A stretch of 29,016 nucleotides of DNA from contig JAPEVC010000327.1 of NCBI GenBank assembly GCA_027946555.1, positions 1-29,016 of the forward strand, written 5' to 3'. Below the pieces are notes generated by a model. That model worked only from the letters and a program-made list of their open reading frames with translations, was not told where the DNA came from and did no database searches. Positions 1 to 8,594 of this stretch are shown in pieces. Position numbers and translations under genes: made by a program. This DNA comes from Gnomoniopsis sp. IMI 355080. Its lineage: Eukaryota; Ascomycota; Sordariomycetes; Diaporthales; Gnomoniaceae. The number at the start of each line of letters is the position of its first letter. Positions within the stretch are counted from its first letter, which is position 1.

Positions 1-77
1 GAAGGAGAAGGAGAAGGAGAAGGAGAAGGAGAAGGAGAAGGAGAAGGAGAAGGAGAAGGAGAAGGAGAAGGAGAAGG
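1..77. repeat. Hexamer microsatellite (GAAGGA)n at the left edge
   Basis: A perfect period-6 tract runs from base 1 and breaks at base 78, where T replaces the expected A, so it is 77 nt long. Its reverse complement forms the right edge of the window with the same length. Equal lengths and a position at the very edge suggest that the contig was cut inside a longer microsatellite, so 77 nt is probably not the true length. Confidence 0.97.
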
Positions 78-235
78 TAATAAAAGAAATAAAAATAGAG
101 ATAAAGAGATATATAATAGGTAATAGATCCTTAATTTACCTAGCTAATAAAAAAAGCCCTTATTATAAAGATCTGCCCTAGCTGGAATTTATCCTAAAGT
201 AAATAAATAAGTCTAGCTTAAAGGATGCTATTATA
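78..235 (-). repeat. AT-rich dispersed repeat, left copy (tail facing outward)
   Basis: This stretch is very AT-rich. Bases 124-217 align, in reverse complement, with 28827-28920 at the other end of the window. Shared blocks include TAGATCCT, ATCTAGCTA-like, CTTATTATAAAGATCTGCC and GAATTTATxCTAAA. Most mismatches are transitions, as expected from old copies hit by RIP-like C-to-T mutation. Bases 78-105 (taataaaagaaataaaaa...) are not found in the right copy. No coding remnant is visible. The arrangement, repeat body followed by an outward simple-sequence tail, would fit the 3' end of a non-LTR element or SINE, but this is inference. Confidence 0.75.
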
Positions 236-2121
236 TATATATAAGCGAGAAATAGGCAGATATTGCGAAATCGTTGTAATAAGTCTGCGTCACGCATGAC
301 CGAAGACTTTCAGGACTCTGTATCCGTTGCCCCTATTTGATTGCATCGTGCAAGTAGTCTAAATTTAGAACGGCACGGGCGTCATTATATTGAACATGAG
401 AAGTAGGTACATATATAGGGCAAGAAGGGCGGGGAGGGTATGCTCATGCGACATTCAGCGATGATAATTTGATGAGTCAGGTAACGTTGATGAGGGTAGA
501 TTGTGCATTAGACCGCTACTGAATAGATGAAATGAGTGACAGAAGACAGACTCTCCAGCTGAGTAGGTATATAGAATACGCCTTATTGGATTCATTCTTG
601 ATCCCCGCTCGCAATACACATGGTTCGAAGTTGGAAGTACATGGACCCTGAAACTCCATAGAAGCCGTGGGTACTCATTGCCTGTGTAGCAAAGTTACTG
701 GTATATACCTATAGGTATGTTGCCAGGTGACCTGGGAAGTTTCACATCACCAACAACACCGCATTATCTCTTCATCACTCAACTCGCGTCGGGCATATAA
801 TGTATATTCGTTTGACCTGAGCTGAGAAGCGGAAAGGTCAGTGGACAGGTTTTGGCGGTAGTGACGGGCCACTGTTAAGCATGTTGAAAAGACAGATTGC
901 CCACTTCAAGCTTGTAATGCTCCCCAAACTTGTCATTTAGTAACTCCAACAGCTTTGCTCCGTCTATCCATGAGCCGGGTATGGTCTGAACGGCAAATTC
1001 CTCGTCAACTTCTTTTGACCTCCTCCGTCTTCTGGACCAGTAAGACTTGGTTGGACACGCTGGTGAATGTTGACTGTCTCGTGACTGAGATGAAACGGAT
1101 CCCAATATAAGAGAAATTAAGGATGACATGTTAATAAAGTGGCAAATTGCTTAAGCAAAAAGAAACAACAGTGTTGGCACTCCGTGCCATGGAATCCTGG
1201 GGGCTACTGCCTCAACAATATCACATTTTTTATTCTGAGTTTCAGAGTTCTCTAGCCAGCGACAATGACCATCTTGATTGCCTACGTATTATGAGGCAGT
1301 AATTGCAGTCGGTTGGCTGAAGTGTGGGCACCCGCTTGAGAATGAACCTATTGTATGATGAAGTCTTCGTGCAAAGCTACCTAAGTATGCATGTAGTAAG
1401 TAGGCTGAGCAAAACCGAGGTCAGCAGCCTGTTGGAATGCGGCTTGGGACACCCTTCCATCCTCGTATGCAGTCATAATGGAGCCTCTCATGCTTACAGG
1501 GCGTTTTATTCCTGGTGAGCGGTAACTTAAGTGCGTCAGATGGCTACATCAGCTGTCTAAATGGATGCTTCTTTCAGGATGTTGTGGGCGCACAAAAGAG
1601 GCTCGACAGCCCCCAATAGCCGTTTAGCAAGCCCTGAGGCTTGCTATCTTGTCTAAGCCGTTGTGGGATTCATTCTTTCTGAGCTGGCTGTTGAATAGTA
1701 CCTGGGTACATTGTGTATGTGGATCTATTCTGGTAGAAAACGGGCTTTGCTTGATCCTGCTTCATGCCTGAGGAGGCTGAGGGCTATTTTAGCGCTACCA
1801 AGTGCACTTTCCACGTTGAAAACAAATGGGGTCCAATAAATGCGCAGATCCATTGATAAGGAGGCACGATCTCGATATATGACTTGCAGTTCGAACGCAA
1901 GCTCTATTGTCCCAATCACGGGCAGTCAGCCATCTCAACAAGATCGTACTTTGCTTATCTTTGCCTCCAGTGTCGGGCTTAATTATCATCTACTACACTT
2001 CCCAAGGTTGTAAGCCTGCATAAGGGTCAGCCATTCAAATTCCACATCGGACCACGCTGAGCTGCAACTCCTCATCGAATGATCGACGCCTCCTTCTGTC
2101 GACGAATCGTCAATCTTCCCG
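236..2121. other. Gene-poor stretch without a confident gene
   Basis: Apart from the doubtful small ORF at 875-1129 I find no supported gene in these 1.9 kb. A 37-codon open stretch starts with ATG at 1189 and stops at 1300-1302; it reads like protein (MESWGLLPQQYHIF...) but has no convincing continuation and could be the relic of a decayed gene. Composition is mixed, with many short chance ORFs on both strands. Confidence 0.5.
875..1129 (-). CDS. Doubtful 84-residue ORF with a helix-like C-terminal motif
   Basis: This is a single uninterrupted reading frame with a basic middle (SRRRRRSKEVDEE) followed by a segment, IPGSWIDGAKLLELLNDKFG, that has the amphipathic spacing of a real folded helix and not of random sequence. 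I do not recognise the family. No signal peptide or membrane segment is evident beyond a weakly hydrophobic N-terminus. It could be a complete small gene, the last exon of a larger one, or a relic. The coding-like bias is strongest in the last 40 residues. Confidence 0.25.
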   Translation of the reverse strand: MSSLISLILGSVSSQSRDSQHSPACPTKSYWSRRRRRSKEVDEEFAVQTIPGSWIDGAKLLELLNDKFGEHYKLEVGNLSFQHA

Positions 2122-4045
2122 ATGGACTCGAACAGCCAGAACACAGCACACAGTGCGCAACTCACCGGTTTGGAGAACTTTCGGGGCGGAGTGGTCCGCG
2201 ATGGGTTGATACAGACGCTCCTACGCAAATCTCTACCGGATCCGGATCTCAACAACAAGTCTAGGCGATTCGTCCCCCGCACAGCCTTATTCGAAATTTT
2301 GAGTCCTTCGAATGTGAGGCAACTCCTTGAGTCGCTTCTGCCTGCAACGGACAATCATACGCTGGATGAGTTGGCCAAATATATCTGTCCTGATGAAAGT
2401 CAATGCAGCTTATGCGAATGTGGGCATTGTACCGGAGGTAGAGTCCTTTTTGCGACCCTGATATGGATCGCGAAGCACGACCTCGTTCCCTCCTTACTCG
2501 AGGTACAACCACGAGTATGCGACCACGATCTTTCAAACAAACCAAATGGGGAGACAAACGCTGCGTGGACTATATGGAAAACGAAAAAGATGACCAATAC
2601 TGATCGTGAGCTGTTCGACTCAATACAACTACAGCTGAGGGCACCTTTTTTGGAACTCATGGGGCCTCAAGACGCGACGCACCTCCTCATTGAAGGCGCA
2701 GTCACACTCCCATGGACAGCATACACACCAATACGCGAGCCCGGCCCTGGAAACCCTTGTGAAGTTGGAGAAGTGCACATCCACCCCGCACATCACGCGT
2801 TGGTAAGTCTTAGTTCGTTCAGCCTGCTTCCTCATGAGCAGGGCGTTTATTATGTAGAATCAGTGTCATACTTCAGCGCTAACAACAGCGTGGGTGCACA
2901 ATAGAACGACCATGGCGTCGATTTGTTCGCCTTGAAAATCTTTCAAGCCGAAAACAAGGATACACCAGACCAAGCGTTCAAGGATGAGTTCCAGGCCAAC
3001 CGAAGAACGCCCAAACATCCCAGAATTACGCCACTACTGACAGCATTTCAGCACCAACGACAATGTTACCTTGTGTTTCCCTTGGCTTCCTTGTCAGAGC
3101 ACGGTGGGAACCTCGAAGAATTTTGGAAAAACCACCATGTTAGCGAACGGTACTCGGTCAAGTGGGTCGTGCGCGAGTGTCTTGGGTTGGCTGACGGCCT
3201 TGCCACACTGCACGGGTTCCCAGACGACTCTCAGCATATCGACAATAGCCTTCAGCCGTCCTCAGCTGGCATGTTTCACGCTGACATCAAGCCAACAAAC
3301 ATACTGTGCTTCAAAGAGCAAGCTCGAGAAGAAAGTCCAGACGAAAGCCAGGAGACTTTGTTTTTGAAATTTGCAGACTTCGGATTCTCAAAGGCAGTGG
3401 ATCCAAAAGCACAGCTGGCAGCCAGGGATCTACGACAGACAAAAACCTACCGGGCACCAGAACAAGATGTGGAACAAGAAGTTTCATTGAAATCCGACGT
3501 CTGGTGCCTTGGGTGTTTGATTTTGGAATTCATAACTTGGAGTCTGGATGGATGGGAGGGAATTGAAAAGTTCTCTGAAGGGCGACTTGGAGAAAAAGAT
3601 GAAGCTAAAGCCACACATGCCATCGGTGAGACCTATGAGGACGTATTCTTCAAGAAAGAAGTGAAGGAGCATTTGTGGTTTGGTCCGTTCGGCCTCCAGC
3701 TCGACACTGCTGTTAATGCCTTACCAATGAAAGAGGATACGAGAAACTTGGCGCGGAGGGTTTACTCCCTACGATGCAGTAAAAGTGTCCGAGTCGGCTG
3801 CAGGGTCAAAGACACAGTCTCAACGGTGAGTAAATTCCACCATCACTCAAGTAACTAGCTCCTGGGTTTTCCACAAGACACTGACATACACTACGAAGCA
3901 CATCAAAAGTCTAGGCAGTCGCGAGAACTGCACTCCGGAATTGCGAGAACTTCTCTTTCTTGTCAGGGATAAGATGTTGGTAGTAGATGTCAAAAATAGA
4001 GCAGGATCCAAGGAAATTTGGGAGTTGATGAAGACAAAATTCTAA
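2122..4045 (+). CDS. Serine/threonine protein kinase with a long unrecognised N-terminal half
   Basis: Three exons are proposed: 2122-2802, 2905-3825 and 3899-4045, giving 582 residues. Intron 1 (2803-2904) is bordered by GTAAGT and AATAG and contains CTAAC; it removes the in-frame TAG at 2902. Intron 2 starts with GTGAGT at 3826; its acceptor may be the AAG at 3898 or the one at 3877, which would add seven residues. The kinase domain starts near residue 230: the ATP-binding lysine is in FALKIF (about K238), the catalytic loop reads HADIKPTNIL (Asp about 354), then ADFGFSK (Asp about 385) and TYRAPEQ in the activation segment. The final exon has the RDKMLVVD stretch typical of the last helices of fungal kinases of this kind. 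A clear glycine-rich loop is not visible before the lysine, and HRD is replaced by HAD, so this is a non-RD kinase. Residues 1-227 match nothing I know. Kinase assignment is firm; substrate and pathway are unknown. Confidence 0.87.
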
Positions 4046-4275
4046 TATCAGGTTTAAGATGTCAAGGGCGATTCAGCCTGCTGAGCTTTACATCCTGTAA
4101 TTAATGAGCGACAGATGGTATTGTGATGGAAGCTCTTGCATGTAAGAGACCGAAAAGCAATGGGATTGAAATATAATAATGTCTAAGTAACAACAAGATG
4201 ACGATCAAGAAATGAATTGAGACCTTGTGGTGCAGCTACTGCTCTAATTGATGTGGTGACAATCTTCCGAGGCTT

Positions 4276-4619
4276 TCAGCCTCCGACCCGGGTATCGTGT
4301 GCGTCCTTGAAAGCCTTGAAAATGATCTCTTTTTGACCCTGATGAGACATGAGCAACATGATAATTCACTTGAAAATGGAACGTACGTTTGTCAGTTTCT
4401 CAGGCAGGTTCACAGATAGACCAGTCTGCTCCGTTGCCTGGATCGGACAGTGAGTATTGAACGACGCGAGCAGAGAAGGATATATTAGGTACGCACACGG
4501 ATCTTGATGTCAATCTCTTTGAATTGCATTGCGACGAGGCATGATCTAAGAACCTCGACATCCGCGTATCGGTGCTTAAGCACGTCGGTGGCTTGGAACG
4601 TGTTTTCCTGGTCGGACAT
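4276..4619 (-). CDS. Small three-exon gene, 78-residue protein ending in Gly-Gly
   Basis: I assembled this gene by hand from three reading-frame pieces. Exon 1 is 4497-4619 (ATG at 4619, start MSDQENTF), intron 1 4438-4496 (GTGCGT..CCAG, 59 bp), exon 2 4387-4437, intron 2 4339-4386 (GTACGT..TCAG, 48 bp), exon 3 4276-4338 with TGA at 4278-4276. All junctions are phase 0 and the joined frame has no stop. The protein has a likely helix (residues about 12-31), a strand-like segment KEIDIKIR, a stretch ending LPEKLTN, a second helix GQKEIIFKAFKDAHD, and the last residues RVGG. Size and the diglycine end recall ubiquitin-like modifiers, but no ubiquitin-fold sequence similarity is visible. No signal peptide or membrane segment. 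It lies tail to tail with the kinase (231 bp between stops) and head to head with the CorA-like gene. A TATATAA-type element lies at 4753-4759, about 130 bp upstream. Function unknown. Confidence 0.6.
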
Positions 4620-5316
4620 GTTGCGGCGATTGTTGGATCGGTGACCTGGTAACCAATTCAGAATTCTGTGATAAAAACTACCAAGAACCGACGTCGAACG
4701 TTCAAGAGTCGCCATAATGCTCATACAGCGAAAAATGGTCAAACGAAAGGCGTATATAAATTCTTATATCGCGGAGCCTCCTCGTCGAGGTTCAAATGTA
4801 GCAATAGAAGTAGAATAACCAGACTTTGGGCGTGTCGTCAGGCAAATTCGGTGACACAATTGTAGTTTCGGTAAGACACCGCCTTTCTGATTTGAGTAAT
4901 GCCTCAGCCAGGCTGTGTGCTTGGAAGGTGCCCAGGTGGGTAGCACGACCATCACTGCTGAGAAATTGTGGTGGTCAGAGAAACTGAGGTGGCTTGGTCA
5001 ACTGCATGAATGCCAGCGCAAGAAGTAATGCAATGCATTAGTCGTTATCAAACCTTTCGCACCGAGCCATTTCAGCACATGCATGGGGCTGTGTGGCACC
5101 GTGCGAATGTCTTTGGCAACAGGCACCCCAAGAGTGCCTCTCCGCTTGAACGGCGAGCTTCGCGCGACCTCCGCCATTTCTGGTGTGATAAGATGTTCTT
5201 GCAACCCTTCCAGCGATACTGCATATATTGGTAGAGATCAACCCTCACCGGAAACGGGGGTGAATTGCAATTGTGTCTGAATCATTGCAGCCCATACAGT
5301 CGGCATTCTGATCATC
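4620..5316. other. Intergenic stretch between two divergent starts
   Basis: This 697 bp gap separates the start of the small minus-strand gene from the start of the CorA-like gene and should hold both promoters. Several ORFs of 59-85 codons occur on both strands, but none has splice sites, domain features or codon bias that set it apart from chance. Confidence 0.45.
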
Positions 5317-7109
5317 ATGGCATCCTGGATGAACCAGAGGAACGATTTCTCGGAAAACGACTTGAAGTATTTCTTCAATTCACACCCCGAAAAAGAGGGC
5401 AAGATTCGAATAATCAACTGGTGCGAACCTGAAAATGTCAGTACCGTGAATCCCTATAGACAGTCCGAGCTGATGGCCTGGTGTTGAGGCATTGAATTAA
5501 CAGAAGAATCTTCATTCAGAGTGAAGCAGAACCCCAAGAGTTCACGTCGGAAGGAGCGTACAGTTCTTGGGTCACACAAGTATATGATCTTCCACACCCG
5601 AATTAATTGAGGGCTCACTTTACTTACGAGGACTGTCAGTGCCCAGGACCTTCAGAACCGCGGCCACGTTGCTCCCTAGTCCTAGTAATGCACGCAAGAC
5701 TGGAGGGAGACAACATGAAGTGGTATTCTCTTCCGTATGGGAAAGAAATACTTCGTCGAGCCTGCCAAAAGTTGAGGCAGCACCGATCCATATCAAAAGT
5801 CATTCAAAGAACATCTAATGCTTCTTTCCACAAGGAGACGGTCGTATGGGAGCCAGAGGAATCATGTGGCGACTCTATCGGTGCGTATCGAGATATCTGG
5901 AAACCTCATACCAAACCTGACTAATCAGGCCTTTCACAGTATACGTTTGTAGGTCAGACACGGAATCTGTCAAAACACCAGACGATATCACTGTGTCAAG
6001 TACCTTCATGCTCGATAATTCTACAACACTTGCGGTAATGTACGGCTGCACAGAAGAAGTCATGAAGAAGACAGAACGCTGGTTGAAGCAGTTGAAAGAG
6101 CTTGGTTTCCATCCCTTGACATTGCCCATGATATTTGCCGAGCTCGAGCGCGTACGCCTACTGGAAGTTCTCAGTCTCCAGGATACGGAAGTGGAACAAA
6201 AGATCTTGGACATGGAGAATAGAATCATACAGGACTCGAGAAATGAAAATCCTAGTCTGGGAATCAAAGACATTACTCAAAAGGATTGCGCCTCCACCAA
6301 GCTGTGGCTTCGTATCAGCACACTGAAGGGTGGGCTGGAGAGCCTCAAGGCACAACTCGAATCGATGAGTAGACACTCAAGAACGCTGTCAGAGACTGTT
6401 TTCACAGAGCCAGAAGGCGACCATAGAACCCAGCGGGAATGCGGTGATAAGATCGTTGCTAGACTCGAAGAGATGATCGCCGAGATTGAGGGCAAGGTCA
6501 GAGCTTGTGATGGGCTCCTCGGCGGTATGACACTGTCCATGCAGATTGTAAGTAGGACTAGTTTCTGCTTCGCGCCAATTTCCTATTCACCAAGACCACC
6601 GTTTTAATTTCCGGGACTAGGAGTCGAACTATTACACGAGACGAGATGCAGATTCCAATACAGAGATTGCGATATCGAATATTGCCATCGCCAAAGAAGC
6701 GAAGAGAGACAGTGATCATATGCAGACGATGTCTTTCTTGGGCATGATGTTTCTCCCTGGTACCTTCTTCGCCGTGAGCAATCTTGAGTCAATGTTGTCT
6801 CCACAAATCCAACTAATAGAAATATAGACGATGTTCTCAATGTCATTCTTCAGATTTGATCCATCAGAAGGAGCTCCTATGATTTCACCATGGGTCGGTT
6901 TGTACTTTGGATTGACGATACTGTGCAGTGGCGTGGTATTCGTGTCATGGAGGAAGTATACAGAACATACTGGGGGCCAGGCTGTCATGCCGCATGATTT
7001 AGAGAAGGGCAGTAATACTTCACCCTGGGGAAGCAGTCCGAGCAGTCCGAGAAGTCTGCAGACAGTAAGTTCGGGTCATTCTCAGATGTTTTATACGCCG
7101 AGGTCATGA
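5317..7109 (+). CDS. Fungal CorA-like two-transmembrane protein
   Basis: Six exons are proposed: 5317-5436, 5520-5579, 5640-5880, 5940-6547, 6621-6773 and 6828-7109, giving 487 residues. The last four are well supported; introns 5881-5939 (GTGCGT, CTGACTAAT branch), 6548-6620 (GTAAGT) and 6774-6827 (GTGAGC, CTAAT branch) join frames perfectly. The first two exons are less certain (donor GTCAGT at 5437, GTATAT at 5580). The middle of the protein is a long helical, probably coiled-coil region (about residues 160-330). It is followed by YYTRRDADSNTEIA, a membrane segment around MSFLGMMFLPGTFFATMFSM, a short loop and a second membrane segment WVGLYFGLTILCSGVVFV, then a Ser-rich cytoplasmic tail. 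This layout is that of the fungal CorA/ZntB-like superfamily. The GMN motif that true CorA magnesium channels carry after TM1 is absent, so ion transport is not assured. Confidence 0.83.
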
Positions 7110-7357
7110 AGTACAATCAAGGTTATGGCAGGTTGACTAAGTAGCAACCTTTACGAACGTTTATGATAGCTATGCAACCCCTTTTTTATTACTTCTTGCT
7201 TCGGTTAGGTACGGATTCTCCATTACAAGACACATCTCGTTGGGACCAAATTTCATCCTTTTCCCTGCCGGTGTCTGAAATTCACTGCAGTACTATCTTT
7301 TCCTTGGAACATGCGCCCCCACGGCCTGCTGAATGAATCCAGTGTCCAAATCATCTT
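7110..7357. other. Short convergent intergenic gap
   Basis: These 248 bp lie between the stop codons of the CorA-like gene (+) and the small membrane protein (-). Nothing but presumed 3' untranslated sequence is visible. Confidence 0.5.
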
Positions 7358-7738
7358 TCATCCTTGCCTTAGACCTTCATGGAGTGACTGTATAGCATCA
7401 GGAAGCTCGGCCCTGTTTGTTATATATGAACTGCGCACTCCAATATGCTCTGGAGGCACTTGGACTGAATCATTTCGTGCCTGGTAATACCCCCACCCTT
7501 GTCCCGAATGGGACGTTGGGCCTTCCAGCGATTGTCCTGATAAGTGGCCTTCCAAGTCTTTTGTTCGTCGATCCTTAGGCCTGACTGACTTTTGGCCACG
7601 TCGATACATGAAAACACTCAGACTCACCAGTAGGCTGACAACCACCACACCAAAAGCGGCACCTATAGCTATAGCTGCTGTTGTGCCCAGCCTAGACGAG
7701 TTATCGTCGTCTGTGCTGCTAGATGTCGAGTTGGACAT
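7358..7738 (-). CDS. Small single-pass membrane protein, possibly the 3' part of a larger gene
   Basis: The frame encodes 126 residues: a Ser/Thr/Asp-rich start (MSNSTSSSTDDDNSS), one strong membrane segment of about residues 19-45 (AIAIGAAFGVVVVSLLVSLS), a positive stop-transfer cluster MYRRG, and a polar cytoplasmic tail of about 80 residues. This is the usual C-terminal half of fungal cell-surface proteins in which a secreted Cys-rich domain and a Ser/Thr-rich linker precede the anchor. Such an N-terminal part is not found in frame. Just upstream (about 7739-7793, minus) a different frame reads a Ser/Thr-rich linker-like stretch TPETTASVYTPSTSTI, and a well-formed intron (GTAAGT at 7914, TTGTAG acceptor near 7855) lies further upstream. 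Either an upstream exon was missed, or the gene is broken by a frameshift. A short stand-alone membrane protein is the alternative. Confidence 0.5.
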   Translation of the reverse strand: MSNSTSSSTDDDNSSRLGTTAAIAIGAAFGVVVVSLLVSLSVFMYRRGQKSVRPKDRRTKDLEGHLSGQSLEGPTSHSGQGWGYYQARNDSVQVPPEHIGVRSSYITNRAELPDAIQSLHEGLRQG

Positions 7739-8303
7739 TGTGTAATTTGATAGTGGAAGTGGAAGGGGTATAGACCGAAGCCGTCGTTTCAGGAGTCACA
7801 GACCGCTACCTAGGTAGCAAGCGGGATGCCTGTACAACCCGCACAAATGGTCTGCTACAACATGATCAGATTATGTGAGAAACCCGCTGACCCTCGCTGA
7901 AGCGCGAACTTACTGTGTACCAAGTTCTGCCTTTGCCTTCCTCCAAGGCTCGTGCCTCCGGTGCAGATTTCAATATGCTCCACCTCACACAAGCTTTCAA
8001 GGGCGGCTTGCTTGCCACTTAAGGGTCGTAATATGAGACTCTCGGATATCAAAGACAGAAATCACACGAAATCGGACAGAGATTTTCTCGGTATGGCAAT
8101 GGTGTGAAGATTCTAGATTCTCAATTCTCAAAGAAGCCTTGGCGAATGATGGACTCGGGCACCGTCCGTTTTTACTGACTGTACCTTTCATTGTGAGACA
8201 TCTCATTCGTGTAGAACGCCCAAGTACTCCAGAAGTAAGCACTGACAGAACTTGTCAATGCGGCTATGGCAAATCTGCCTACTCACAGCCTCGAGGGGGC
8301 CGC

Positions 8304-8594
8304 ATGGCGGAGGCCGTGGACAGTGGCGAGTGTAAGCGTGCCTTACCTAGGTAAGTATCCAGTAATTTCCCACATTGGACTTGCCCAGGTGGGAAGTGTT
8401 TTGTCGTTTCTGAAACAAGTCTTATATGCAGTCAGCCCGCATACGAATATGGACGTGCATATGAGCTCGAAGATCTTGCAGCTGATGAGGCTACTCTGCA
8501 CCTCTGTGTTACCGAGGAACTGCACCCTGTGCCACGTAAAGCAAACAGGCGGCCTCCTAAGGACAAGCTCGATTTTTTATATTCTAGGCTGTGA
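8304..8594 (+). CDS. Possible two-exon orphan gene, 69 residues
   Basis: Exon 1 is 8304-8350 and exon 2 is 8432-8594. The intron 8351-8431 (81 bp) has a perfect GTAAGT donor and a TATATGCAG acceptor; it removes the only in-frame stop (TAA at 8352-8354) of an otherwise open frame. The protein begins MAEAVDSGECKRALP and continues QPAYEYGRAYELEDLAADEA, then a basic stretch with PRKANRRPP and the end LDFLYSRL. The frame is also open upstream to 8139, so an earlier start is possible. A further GTGAGT donor at 8591, just before the stop, would allow more 3' exons. I do not recognise the family. No signal peptide or membrane segment is seen. Confidence 0.4.

Noticed and set aside
1..77. Telomere repeat
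   Set aside because: The unit GAAGGA is not the fungal TTAGGG/CCCTAA telomere unit.
4998..5204. 68-codon ORF on the minus strand, start possibly internal
   Set aside because: No domain, splice signal or clear bias; it competes with several equally long ORFs on both strands of the same stretch.
5607..5924. Separate 105-residue plus-strand gene
   Set aside because: The frame is exon 3 of the CorA-like gene plus read-through into introns; splicing at 5880/5940 joins it in phase with the next exon.
8304..8594. LaeA-like methyltransferase N-terminus (EYGRAY resembles E.GR.Y)
   Set aside because: Only this short match is present, and no SAM-binding VLDxGxGxG motif follows in any frame downstream.
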